Below, piece by piece: positions 8,642 to 17,316 of a DNA stretch of 64,000 nt; position 1 is the first letter of the stretch; each line of letters starts with the position of its first letter. The position numbers and the translations under genes are program-made. The notes below the pieces were generated by a model. It was not told the origin of the DNA. It did not search any database and saw only the letters and a program-made list of their open reading frames with translations. Source of the DNA: Bacteroidales bacterium (lineage in GTDB: Bacteria; Bacteroidota; Bacteroidia; Bacteroidales; UBA932); assembly GCA_017548985.1 (NCBI GenBank), contig JAFYYW010000019.1, positions 1-64,000 of the forward strand, read 5' to 3'.

Positions 8642-11266
8642 TTATTCTGTCATACGCAGGACGACCTTTCCGGCCAGACCGGACGGCACACTCTCCCAAC
8701 CTTCGTATGTGGTGTGATGGTAATTGATATCCACAACATTGATATCCAGAAACTTCCGCCAAGGAACGCCTCGCCGGTCCATGTCCGCTATGCGGTTAGC
8801 CGGCAGGTTTGTAACCTCAATCCGGATCTCGTTCTCACCAGGATGGAAGAGATTCCCGCAGTCGAGGGTGAAAGGCACCGCCCAGGCGCAGCCAGCTAAG
8901 GTTCCGTTAACATACACACGGGCGCTCTCTCGCACGTCTCCCAGATCGATTGTCCAAGCCCGCGCTGCCTCTTTTTCCGTCATATTCAGATGGGTAGTAT
9001 AAACACCGGTGCCAGCTGTGACGGCGGTGAGCTCGTCCAGGCCTTCCCAAGTCCGAAGACTTTGGAAAGAATAATGACGGCCTACTGTCGGAGCCTCCTC
9101 AGTGAAGAACAGATCCCATCCGTTCGAGGTCAGGTCAAAACACTCCTTACCAGGGCGAGCTCCAAGGGGTGAAGGAATGGAAGAGGGTAACTCATTGTAA
9201 GTCCGTAGAATAATAGACTCACCAGAACGTAGCCGCAGGCAGACTTTCCCCTCTTTTAATGAAGCGCTTCCGGCTTTGCCTGTCATCGGGTCGTAGAGAA
9301 CCACCGCTTTCGCGTCCACGCTAAGAGGAATGTCCGACTCAATATCCTCAGGCGTCAGGTTAGCGATGAAATAGTGGTATCCCTCATTATTCTTGCGGCG
9401 CACGCAGTTCAGCCCATAGGCGCTCTTCAACTCCTCCGGACGTGCCACTCGGGCAAGCGCCTCCTTGTCCAAGCCGTCAATGACCGTCGCTCCCCGATCC
9501 TTCAGGTGACTGATCACGCGGCGAGTCGCCTCAGGCAGGGTGGCACCTTCCGGAATAATAATCCCTTTATAGCGTGTCCCACCTGATGTGACGATAGCGC
9601 CTTTCTCACAGCTCATTAAAGCGACCTGGCGGTCACTGACATAGTCGCAATCATATCCAAGCCGGTCCAACGCGTGAACGATAGAGATGAATTCGGGAGC
9701 CCTATCGCCCATATTGCTGATTTCAAACATCATCAGCAGGCCCTCTTGGCGGCGCATCCACATGTCATGGACTGGGAGATATATAAGGAAATCGTTGTCA
9801 GGCTCACCCCACTGCAAGAACCGCTGGCAGCGTTCCAAATATTCAGTAAAGAACGGAGCATCCCGCCAGAGAGTGTTTGTCGGAGAGAAGTCCACCGACG
9901 CGTAGAATTTCCAGCCCGGCCAAGGATCGTCCACCGGGGAATAGCATGTCCCATGGAAGAATACCCGGTTGATTCCGGCGCAAAAAATCAGGTCCAGATC
10001 AGGTTTGAACTGTGACAAAGATGTGCGGAAATGCTCAGTCAGCCAAGTGAAAGTCTCGCAACTGGTCAGTGGTTTCCCTCCGGTGTGGGCCGCCGAGGAC
10101 GCGTATTTGAGCATTGACAGGTCTGAGAAGTTCCGTCTGGTCTTCCCGGGGTCTGTACGTAGACCTCGGATGCCGAACTCAGACAAGCCAAATCCCTCTA
10201 TCTCAGGAATATCCACGACTCCGTAAAGATCGAGAAGGTTGCCCGGAGAGCCGTGAGCCTGATTGCGGACACGCACGTCCCTCCCGTGGGCCCAGCTCAC
10301 CCATTGGCAGGTGAAATACTCGTAGATCAGATCGCTAAGTGTCTCTCGGTAGTCGGCAAGGACGGTGGCCGCCTTGTCTCCCCTGCCGGTCAGCAATTCA
10401 GGCAATAGTTCCTCAAGTGCATAACCTCTCCTCGCGAGGAATTCCTCATAAAGGCGAGGAGTCCAGTCGGCCTCGTAAACCTCGTAGCTATCGTTGAAAA
10501 AAGTGTCGGGATAGGGAACCCCACTGCTTTCGAACGCCTCCTCGAAGCGCTGGATATAATGAGCGACGGCGACCGAGTCGAAATGGTCAATCACAAGGCC
10601 TTCTCCCCCGGGAGCCGCCCTTTTCACATCCGACAGCGTGCGGGTGCAGTATTGGCTCACTACGAGCCAGCGGCCTTTACGGGGGCTCCAGTTAAGCGTC
10701 CCGTCCTTTACAAAGTCCATGAGATTCAAGTATTTCCCGTGCTCTCCCTCTTTGGCGCCAAGCGGATAAGCCAGCACACGCTGAAGGGTTGAGTACTTCT
10801 CGTCTTGTCCGGGAATCCGGACATCCAGACCGAGATGCCTTCCACGAGATGAGACATCTATGGTGTCGGCTTTCCAAGTCACTTTGCAGGAGGCTTCATC
10901 CAGCGGAGTCGTAGGTCCGCCGAAAGGCCAACCGGTACCGAAATTCATATCTATCTGGATGCCCAGGCGCTCTCCCTCCTCTTCAACGAACCTAAGCGTC
11001 TCCATCCATTGAGGTGAGAGGAATCCGATGTTTTTAGACTCATTTCCCCGCACGCCATAGATAGGCGTGATCTCCAGGGCTCCGATTCCACGTGAGGCAT
11101 ATTCCCGCATATTAATTCGCAGGTTCTCACGATCAACAGCCGAACCAAGCCACCACCAGCGGCTGCCGGGTTTTGCGAGCCGGTCCGCCTCAGGCCAAGA
11201 TTGAGCACCCAGTCCCGCCGCGGTAAGCATCAACGACAGGACAAGGAAACTTAGTCTCTTGAACAT
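8642..11266 (-). CDS. GH106-like glycosyl hydrolase (alpha-L-rhamnosidase-related)
   Basis: 874 residues from the ATG at 11266, chosen because a clean signal peptide follows (MFKRLSFLVLSLMLTAAGLG, then AQ); an earlier in-frame start would add 30 basic residues without signal character. The N-terminal barrel opens with GSRWWWLGSAVDRENL and GIGALEITPIYG, then QIDMNFGTGWPFGGP, which are hallmarks of the large glycosyl hydrolase group that includes GH106 alpha-L-rhamnosidases. A C-terminal galactose-binding-like sandwich contains WTIDLGDVRESARVYVNG. The protein is probably periplasmic or outer-membrane facing. Rhamnose specificity is not assured because many members act on other sugars. It is 13 bases downstream of the GH3 gene. 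Confidence 0.75.
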   Translation of the reverse strand: MFKRLSFLVLSLMLTAAGLGAQSWPEADRLAKPGSRWWWLGSAVDRENLRINMREYASRGIGALEITPIYGVRGNESKNIGFLSPQWMETLRFVEEEGERLGIQIDMNFGTGWPFGGPTTPLDEASCKVTWKADTIDVSSRGRHLGLDVRIPGQDEKYSTLQRVLAYPLGAKEGEHGKYLNLMDFVKDGTLNWSPRKGRWLVVSQYCTRTLSDVKRAAPGGEGLVIDHFDSVAVAHYIQRFEEAFESSGVPYPDTFFNDSYEVYEADWTPRLYEEFLARRGYALEELLPELLTGRGDKAATVLADYRETLSDLIYEYFTCQWVSWAHGRDVRVRNQAHGSPGNLLDLYGVVDIPEIEGFGLSEFGIRGLRTDPGKTRRNFSDLSMLKYASSAAHTGGKPLTSCETFTWLTEHFRTSLSQFKPDLDLIFCAGINRVFFHGTCYSPVDDPWPGWKFYASVDFSPTNTLWRDAPFFTEYLERCQRFLQWGEPDNDFLIYLPVHDMWMRRQEGLLMMFEISNMGDRAPEFISIVHALDRLGYDCDYVSDRQVALMSCEKGAIVTSGGTRYKGIIIPEGATLPEATRRVISHLKDRGATVIDGLDKEALARVARPEELKSAYGLNCVRRKNNEGYHYFIANLTPEDIESDIPLSVDAKAVVLYDPMTGKAGSASLKEGKVCLRLRSGESIILRTYNELPSSIPSPLGARPGKECFDLTSNGWDLFFTEEAPTVGRHYSFQSLRTWEGLDELTAVTAGTGVYTTHLNMTEKEAARAWTIDLGDVRESARVYVNGTLAGCAWAVPFTLDCGNLFHPGENEIRIEVTNLPANRIADMDRRGVPWRKFLDINVVDINYHHTTYEGWESVPSGLAGKVVLRMTE

Positions 11267-11279
11267 GCTAAGGCCTTTA

Positions 11280-13439
11280 TTAGATCGTGACCTTGACAGT
11301 CTTCTGGGCCTTGTCGGCGGAGGAGCCTCCAACGTGGAGAACATAAGCTCCTTCACGGTAAACCACCCTGCCGGCCTCGGGATCCCACCAGTCGAAGGTG
11401 TCCTCGGTCAGGGGGATAGATACCTTGACGGCGCTTCGGGCCGGGATGGAGACTCTCTGGACACCTCTCAAAGCCTTGATAGGGCCATCGGCATCATCCG
11501 GACGGCTGACATAAAGCTGGACGATCTCATCACCGTCCCTGCGGCCGCGGTTCTTTACCTTGACCACGACGACCTTACTGCCGTCTTCCAGAGTCTTCAC
11601 TTTAGGTTTCCCGTATTTGAAGGTAGTGTAGCTCAAACCATAGCCGAAGGCGTAAAGCGGGGTCCCGCGGAAATAGCGGTATGTCCTTCCTTCCATGTCA
11701 TAATCCTTGAAGTCCTTAACTTGGGAGTCATCGGCGTAGAAAGTCAGAGGAAGCCTTCCGGAAGGGTTGAACTCACCGTAAAGCAGATCAGCCACGGCGG
11801 TGCCACCCTCCTGTCCGGGATACCAGGCCTGAACGATGGCCGAGCAGATCTTGTCCTCATCCTTAAGGGCTATCGTACTACCGGAGAAGTTAATGAATAT
11901 CACCTTCTTACCCGCATCCACAAGAGCCTTCACAAGCTGTTTCTGGATAGCGGGAAGCTCGATGGAAGTGCGGTCGCCACCGAAGAAACCGGGGATGTCG
12001 ACATCATCCATCTGCTCTCCCTCAAGGCGGGGCGTGATTCCGCCGGCGAATATGACAGTCTCATAACCATCAAGAGCGGCAACGACAGCGGTGATGTCAG
12101 TCGGGGTCTCCTCAAGTTCGGCGGCATGGGGACAACCTTTCACATATTTCAGGTCAGGTATCCTGACTTTCAACGCATCATAAAGAGTAACCGTGCGCTT
12201 GGGAACGCCCTCATAGTTGCCCCACATCATGACAGAGTCGGCAGCGTTGGGACCGACAAGAGCGACCTTGGTGTCCGGAGCCAGAGGGAGGATACCGTTA
12301 TTCTTCAACAAGACGAGACTCTTGCGGGCGATGTCAAGTGACTGTGCCTTATGCTCCTCAGAGCAAAGCGCTGACTCGGGAATATTGTCCCAAGGCGAAT
12401 CGAAGTCCATCTCGCCGAGCGCGAATCGGACGGTGAGCAACCTCTTCACATGCTCGTCAAGGTCAGTCTCCTGAAGCAGACCCTGAGAGACGGCGGCGGG
12501 AAGAAGCCTTGTCATGTTGCCGCATTCGACATCCATTCCGGCAAGTGTGGCCGCGGCTATGGCTTCCTCACGAGTCTTCGCCCAGTTGTGGTACTTCTCG
12601 CCAACGAAATCGGAAACAGCCCAGCAGTCGCTCACTATCAAGCCTTTATAGCCCCACTCATCCCTGAGGATATCTTGGAGAAGCCTGTGGGATGCTCCGC
12701 AGGGATAACCTTCGAAGCGGTTGTAGGCGAACATGACTTCCTGAACTCCAGCCTTGGTGACAAGGTCCTTGAAAGCGGCGAGATAGGTCTCCCAAAGATC
12801 CCTCTCGGAGACATTAGCGTCAAATGTGTGCCTCAAAGACTCGGGACCCGAATGGACAGCGAAATGCTTGGCGCAGGCCTGGGCCTTGAGATTGCCGTCG
12901 GAGAAATCTCCCTGAAGTCCCCTGACGACAGCGGATCCCAGCAGTCCGGTCAGGTACGGGTCCTCACCGTAGGTCTCCATTCCCCTGCCCCAACGAGGAT
13001 CCCTGAATATGTTGATGTTAGGGGTCCAGAATGTCAATCCGGCGTACTGCATGTTATCCCTTGTCTCAACTGTACGCGCGAGGCGGTATTTGACCCTGGC
13101 CTCGTCACTGACAGATGTGAAGACCTCCTCGATAAGCTGTGGATCGAAAGAAGCCGCCATGCCGATAGGCATCGGGTACATAGTGGCGTAGCCGTTACGG
13201 GCGACTCCATGAAGAGCCTCGTTCCACCAGTTGTAAGCGGAGATTCCAAGACGGGGAATCGCCGGTGAGTTATAATCCATCAAGGAAGCTTTTTCCGGCA
13301 AGGTAAGCCTCCCCAGAAGATCTTCAGCCCTCTGCTCGGGGCTCAGGTTCTTGTCCATGTAGGGCATTTGCGCCATTGCGGAGAACGCGCTGAACACAGC
13401 GATCAGAGCTGCGGTTGCCATATTCATAAAAGATTTCAT
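11280..13439 (-). CDS. GH3 glycoside hydrolase (beta-xylosidase/beta-glucosidase type)
   Basis: 719 residues from the ATG at 13439, where the signal peptide MKSFMNMATAALIAVFSAF begins. Domain order is typical of long GH3 enzymes: N-terminal barrel with YNWWNEALHGVARNG and CAKHFAVHSGPE, the nucleophile motif LIVSDCWAV with Asp near residue 271, a C-terminal alpha/beta domain (KSLVLLKNNGILPL), and a final fibronectin-III-like domain (KVKNRGRRDGDEIVQLYVS). The WNEALHGV form is characteristic of the beta-xylosidase / arabinofuranosidase branch rather than NagZ, so it probably trims plant polysaccharide fragments. It follows pnuC by 28 bases and precedes the GH106-like gene. Confidence 0.92.
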   Translation of the reverse strand: MKSFMNMATAALIAVFSAFSAMAQMPYMDKNLSPEQRAEDLLGRLTLPEKASLMDYNSPAIPRLGISAYNWWNEALHGVARNGYATMYPMPIGMAASFDPQLIEEVFTSVSDEARVKYRLARTVETRDNMQYAGLTFWTPNINIFRDPRWGRGMETYGEDPYLTGLLGSAVVRGLQGDFSDGNLKAQACAKHFAVHSGPESLRHTFDANVSERDLWETYLAAFKDLVTKAGVQEVMFAYNRFEGYPCGASHRLLQDILRDEWGYKGLIVSDCWAVSDFVGEKYHNWAKTREEAIAAATLAGMDVECGNMTRLLPAAVSQGLLQETDLDEHVKRLLTVRFALGEMDFDSPWDNIPESALCSEEHKAQSLDIARKSLVLLKNNGILPLAPDTKVALVGPNAADSVMMWGNYEGVPKRTVTLYDALKVRIPDLKYVKGCPHAAELEETPTDITAVVAALDGYETVIFAGGITPRLEGEQMDDVDIPGFFGGDRTSIELPAIQKQLVKALVDAGKKVIFINFSGSTIALKDEDKICSAIVQAWYPGQEGGTAVADLLYGEFNPSGRLPLTFYADDSQVKDFKDYDMEGRTYRYFRGTPLYAFGYGLSYTTFKYGKPKVKTLEDGSKVVVVKVKNRGRRDGDEIVQLYVSRPDDADGPIKALRGVQRVSIPARSAVKVSIPLTEDTFDWWDPEAGRVVYREGAYVLHVGGSSADKAQKTVKVTI

Positions 13440-13467
13440 AACGTATTGATTGATTATTATTTCTGAA

Positions 13468-14040
13468 TTATGAGACATATTCACCCTTCTTGCGCCAATG
13501 GAAGAATCCATAGGTCGATGCTATCACGTAGGCGATGTAAAGGAGGGTCATCCAATACTTTCCTGCCATAAAGCACATCACGACAAGGATGGCGTCCCCT
13601 ATGATCCATAGAATCCAGTGATAAGGGATGGCCTTGGCCAGCCAAAGCATCGCGATGACGCAAAGGCAAGTCGACAAAGCGTCCATCCATGGATTACTGT
13701 CGTGCAGGAGGGTCAGGATCCAGACAAAAAGTCCCGTTCCGATTATGAGTATACAAGCGCTCAGAAGAGCCATCTTAGGGCTCAGATGTGTCAAGTGGAC
13801 ATCCGCCTCGACCGCGGCGCTGTCTTTTTTCCATTGATACAGGCCCCAGAACGCCATTCCGACGTAGTAGATATTAAGGCCCATATTGGCCCAGTTGCTC
13901 TCAAGGAAAAACTGTATGGCGCAGGCTGTGCTGGTTATAAAACCGAAATACCACATGGTGTTCTTCTGGAGCACTTCCAGCACCATGTACGGAATGCCCA
14001 TCACAAGAGCCACTATCTCAATAATTTGTACAATGTCCAT
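13468..14040 (-). CDS. pnuC: PnuC/PnuT-family vitamin transporter
   Basis: A 190-residue membrane protein with seven short hydrophobic helices, matching the PnuC family of facilitators that move nicotinamide riboside (PnuC) or thiamine (PnuT) across the inner membrane. Visible signatures are WYFGFITSTACAIQFFLES near residues 30-48 and the aromatic NIYYVGMAFWGLYQWKK near 55-71. It lies 13 bases downstream of a TonB-dependent receptor gene, suggesting that the receptor delivers its substrate. Some Bacteroides place PnuT next to a TonB receptor for thiamine under a TPP riboswitch. No such riboswitch is recognisable upstream of this unit, so thiamine and nicotinamide riboside both remain possible. 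Confidence 0.9.
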   Translation of the reverse strand: MDIVQIIEIVALVMGIPYMVLEVLQKNTMWYFGFITSTACAIQFFLESNWANMGLNIYYVGMAFWGLYQWKKDSAAVEADVHLTHLSPKMALLSACILIIGTGLFVWILTLLHDSNPWMDALSTCLCVIAMLWLAKAIPYHWILWIIGDAILVVMCFMAGKYWMTLLYIAYVIASTYGFFHWRKKGEYVS

Positions 14041-14053
14041 TTGTACAAATTTA

Positions 14054-16033
14054 CTAATTTATTTTATATTCTATCCTAAGGATGAAATTGAAACCTGGCA
14101 TGGGATAGTTGTCAACTATCTCATATTGCTCGTTGAGAAGATTGTTCAGGCAAAGTTTTAGAGAAAGCTCATCGCCTCTGATTGTCAGGTTCTTGGATAG
14201 GGCGGCGTCAAGGGTTGCCCAAGGGGCGAGGCGATAAGCGGGAAGGTTAGCGGAGGTCGTGAACCGCTCCCCTGTCGCGAAGAGGGTGACATCCGCCCTC
14301 CAGCCGGATAAGTCTCCGGACAGGTTGACCGAGCCGCTGTGAAGGGGAATATATGGGATCTGCCCGTTCCAATCCGACTTGTCCCTCGCCTGCTGGAAGC
14401 TATAACGGACAATGGCTCCAAATCCGCCCCTTCCCGCCTTGACCGAGTAATCGGCGGTCACATCACTTCCCAAGACATCCACCTTCCCGATATTGTACAT
14501 CGACCAGCGGAACTGGTTCGATGTGGGGACAGCTATTATCTTATTCTTCAACTGGTTCCGGTATGCGTCAGCCTTGAATGAAAGATTGCTCCCCCCAGAT
14601 CGTACAGCCACCCAATCCATCCCCAGGTCAAATTGTATGGCATCCTCCGGATCGAGGGTCTTGGTTCCCACTGTAGTGTAATACAAGTCATTGAATGTTG
14701 GCATCCTGTATGACCGTTTCGCGAATCCGCTTACCGTGAGACTTTCAGCCACCTTCCAACGAGCTACCAGAGAGGGCATCAACACGTTTCTCCTGGCTCC
14801 AGCCCGCCCGTTGGCTGAAATGAAGCTGTCATTTACATCAAGATAGAGTATAGTGGCGGACACATCCACAGGTCCCGCGCTTGACCTGGTTGAAACGCAA
14901 CTCCAAGACGACAGTCTCCCGGGGTATGCGAAGTCCCGCAGATCAGCGTCGAGATAGTCATACTGGATATCCTGGGCGATGTTGACGCTCAGCCAAGGTC
15001 TTATCCTCGCCATAGCCGAGGCTGAGAGGTAAGCCGAATGGTTCCGGTAGTTGTAGTGAGCCGGATTCCCTCCCGCGAGAGTTTCAGGGAAGTCAATGTA
15101 TTCCAAATGGTTATAGGACAATTTCATCCTTCCTGACACTGACCATGCCCTACCGAGCGTCCGGTAATAACGACCCTGGACAAATGCATCCCTGTCAGTC
15201 TGGCGGTCAAGGCTGAGAGGGTATTCTCCGGCCTTTTTGTAGACCGGGCCCGGAAGTCCCCGGCCGGAACCGTAGAAATAAGCCTTGATATTCCAGGACT
15301 CGACGCCGGATTTCGGAGAGAAGAGCATCGCCTCCGCGCGGACACTTGAGAGGTCACAATTCTTACGGGTCATTGTCGTGTCATAACCCGCGAGGGAGCC
15401 GTCCGGATATTGCCGGAAATCTTTGACATGGAAACGATATTCCCCATTCGAGGTCACCGCGTCAGCGGAAAGCCTGATGGAAGCTCCACCTTTAAACAGG
15501 TGTTCCCAGGACAACTTCGGTGAAACCGAGAAAAAAGACCCTGCGCCGATTCCGGCTTTGATGATATTCGTCTTGCCATCAGGAAAGACAGGCTCGGCAC
15601 TCTCCAGATAGAGTGAGCTGGCCGATGAATATTCCTTGGCGCATTGGAGTGGAGCGACTTTCTGGCCGGAGAACAAACTGACCGAACTGAGGCCTTCAAG
15701 ATTGAGACGGCCCAGATCCACCTGCATATTCTGCGCGTTGTCTATCTGGATCCCGTCTAAAAACACACCGGTATGCTCACTCCCTAAACTCCTGACATTG
15801 ACGGTCTTGAGTCCACCGACTCCTCCATAGTCCCTAACCTGGACCCCGGTGAAACGCCTGACCGCCTCAGAGAGGCCGGTGACCGAGCCAAGCTGCTTGG
15901 AACTGATTCTCTGCGGAACAATGATGCTGCCGGCCGTCGAGCTCACAACAGACGCCCGCAAAGTGTCCACCTTCTCTTGGGCGACCGATATGGTGCCCAG
16001 CAGACAAAGCGCCATTGTGGCCAGCCACCTCAT
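14054..16033 (-). CDS. TonB-dependent outer membrane receptor (BtuB-like size)
   Basis: 659 residues starting with signal peptide MRWLATMALCLLGTISVAQ. The plug domain follows: SEAVRRFTGVQVRDYGGVGG near 55-74, VNVRSLGSEHTGVFLDGI near 79-96. A 22-strand barrel is expected, ending in aromatic residues (NFILRIEYKIN) as usual for outer membrane insertion. It lacks the N-terminal carboxypeptidase-like extension of SusC proteins and has the size of BtuB-type vitamin receptors. The gene sits between a YncE/BtuG-like lipoprotein (3 bases apart) and pnuC (13 bases apart), so a vitamin or small cofactor is the likely cargo. Cobalamin is typical of BtuB, but PnuC points to thiamine or nicotinamide riboside. 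Confidence 0.9.
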   Translation of the reverse strand: MRWLATMALCLLGTISVAQEKVDTLRASVVSSTAGSIIVPQRISSKQLGSVTGLSEAVRRFTGVQVRDYGGVGGLKTVNVRSLGSEHTGVFLDGIQIDNAQNMQVDLGRLNLEGLSSVSLFSGQKVAPLQCAKEYSSASSLYLESAEPVFPDGKTNIIKAGIGAGSFFSVSPKLSWEHLFKGGASIRLSADAVTSNGEYRFHVKDFRQYPDGSLAGYDTTMTRKNCDLSSVRAEAMLFSPKSGVESWNIKAYFYGSGRGLPGPVYKKAGEYPLSLDRQTDRDAFVQGRYYRTLGRAWSVSGRMKLSYNHLEYIDFPETLAGGNPAHYNYRNHSAYLSASAMARIRPWLSVNIAQDIQYDYLDADLRDFAYPGRLSSWSCVSTRSSAGPVDVSATILYLDVNDSFISANGRAGARRNVLMPSLVARWKVAESLTVSGFAKRSYRMPTFNDLYYTTVGTKTLDPEDAIQFDLGMDWVAVRSGGSNLSFKADAYRNQLKNKIIAVPTSNQFRWSMYNIGKVDVLGSDVTADYSVKAGRGGFGAIVRYSFQQARDKSDWNGQIPYIPLHSGSVNLSGDLSGWRADVTLFATGERFTTSANLPAYRLAPWATLDAALSKNLTIRGDELSLKLCLNNLLNEQYEIVDNYPMPGFNFILRIEYKIN

Positions 16034-16036
16034 CCT

Positions 16037-17209
16037 CTAATAGAGAACCATGTGCGCGGGAAGCATTCCCGCCACCGCGAACCACTTCTCCTTGAGATCC
16101 TTAGTGAAACACCAAACCTTCCCGGGTCCGGTATAGTCAGCGTCAGCGATGTAGATGTCACCAGTCCCCGGAGCGACACATATTCCATAAGGATTACCGA
16201 CCTTAGCGGCATCCGTACCGGAAAGAGCCTTGGAAGTGACAGAACCATCTTTGACTGACACCTTATAAAGAGTGTTCGAATAACCGCCCGTGAGTTCCTC
16301 GGCATTACCAATCGCATAGATATTGCCATCGGCACATATAGTCATGCAACTGACATGCACATCCTTCACAGCCTGGACAATCCGGGGTTCCGAATAGTAA
16401 GACGCCTTGTACAAGCCCATCGGCTCCGACATGCTCTGGATCCAGTTTCCATCGGCGTCCTGGCTCCATGTGCTCTCCCCATAACTTGACACCCAGATGT
16501 ATCCCTGTCCGTCAGTAGCCATGTAGTGGAGGTTCGAAGCCACTTCCAATGTCCCGACGACCTTGAATGTGGAAAGGTCTATCACGCTTACAGTATTCTC
16601 ATGGACATAATTATATCCGCCGCTATTGGCGACATACAAAGACTTGCCGGCGATGGCCACACCCTCCGGCTGGCAGCCGACCTCGACCTCTCCGTCGACC
16701 TTGTAGGTCTTCAAATCGATCCGGTACACCTTCCCCTTGACCTCGTCGCCTCCGTAAATCGCTCCCGCATAAGAGCTTACGTAAGCATATGATTTATCGA
16801 AAGCTATATATCTGGGATCCGGCACGGCGATAGAGGCGACAAGCGTCTCGTCAAGAGCGTCGAGCACATGGACATACCCCGACCCGTTCATCACGAGCCA
16901 GAGTTTACCTTCATTCAGGGCCAGGTCATTACCGGTATCCCCAATTCCTTGTACCACAGCGGGATTCATTGATCCGAAAGCATCGGACACATAATTTCCA
17001 TCAGAGAACCTGAAGAAATCCAAAGTGGAATTGTTCTTCTGGAAGTTGCCTTCGTTCAAAACAAAAAGTTTCGCGAACAATCCCTTTTCACCTACTGCGA
17101 CATTGACACCCGCAAGATCCGCGTCCTTGGAGGTGGTTTCATTTTTCTGGCAGCCTGCCGCTACGGCCAGGACCGCCATGCTGAAAACCAGCAGTGCACA
17201 TTTTCTCAT
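16037..17209 (-). CDS. Beta-propeller surface lipoprotein (YncE/BtuG-like, DUF5074 type)
   Basis: 390 residues from the ATG at 17209, where a lipoprotein signal begins (MRKCALLVFSMAVLAVAAGC). The body shows repeated beta-propeller blades of the YncE kind: NEGKLWLVMNGSGYVHVLDA, KVYRIDLKTYKVDGEVEVG, NTVSVIDLSTFKVVGTLEV, and a last blade GDIYIADADYTGPGKVW. In Bacteroides, lipoproteins of this fold (BtuG) cap BtuB at the cell surface and bind cobalamin very tightly. Here the lipoprotein gene is directly followed, three bases later, by a BtuB-sized receptor and then pnuC, so it is probably the surface ligand-binding partner. It is first in the long transcription unit. Confidence 0.82.
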   Translation of the reverse strand: MRKCALLVFSMAVLAVAAGCQKNETTSKDADLAGVNVAVGEKGLFAKLFVLNEGNFQKNNSTLDFFRFSDGNYVSDAFGSMNPAVVQGIGDTGNDLALNEGKLWLVMNGSGYVHVLDALDETLVASIAVPDPRYIAFDKSYAYVSSYAGAIYGGDEVKGKVYRIDLKTYKVDGEVEVGCQPEGVAIAGKSLYVANSGGYNYVHENTVSVIDLSTFKVVGTLEVASNLHYMATDGQGYIWVSSYGESTWSQDADGNWIQSMSEPMGLYKASYYSEPRIVQAVKDVHVSCMTICADGNIYAIGNAEELTGGYSNTLYKVSVKDGSVTSKALSGTDAAKVGNPYGICVAPGTGDIYIADADYTGPGKVWCFTKDLKEKWFAVAGMLPAHMVLY

Positions 17210-17248
17210 TTCTGAAAAATATTTAAATGAACTTGATGACTTGATACG

Positions 17249-17278
17249 CGAATATACTGAAAAAAAAGGGGATGGCAA
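17249..17278 (-). promoter_or_regulatory. Candidate promoter of the vitamin-import / glycosidase run
   Basis: On the minus strand TATATTCG (17256-17249) is one base from TAnnTTTG, and TTG (17278-17276) lies 19 bases upstream. The -33 part falls inside the terminator hairpin of the preceding gene. No riboswitch fold is recognisable in the roughly 40-base leader. Weak but correctly placed. Confidence 0.35.
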
Positions 17279-17293
17279 TATCGCCATCCCCTT
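17259..17293 (-). terminator. Rho-independent terminator after the TMEM43-family gene
   Basis: An 11-bp perfect stem, AAGGGGATGGC (17266-17276) with GCCATCCCCTT (17283-17293), has a six-base loop and, on the minus strand, is followed by a run of eight or so U residues. Confidence 0.9.
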
Positions 17294-17316
17294 AAACTGG
17301 ATAATATCGGATAAGC

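Noticed and set aside
11259..12341. 360-codon plus-strand open frame
   Set aside because: It lies antisense to the GH3 gene, whose catalytic motifs are intact. It has no start context or homology that I recognise.
17210..17316. TPP or cobalamin riboswitch upstream of the vitamin-import genes
   Set aside because: Only a terminator hairpin and about 50 free bases are present. No conserved riboswitch core is recognisable, and the space is too short.
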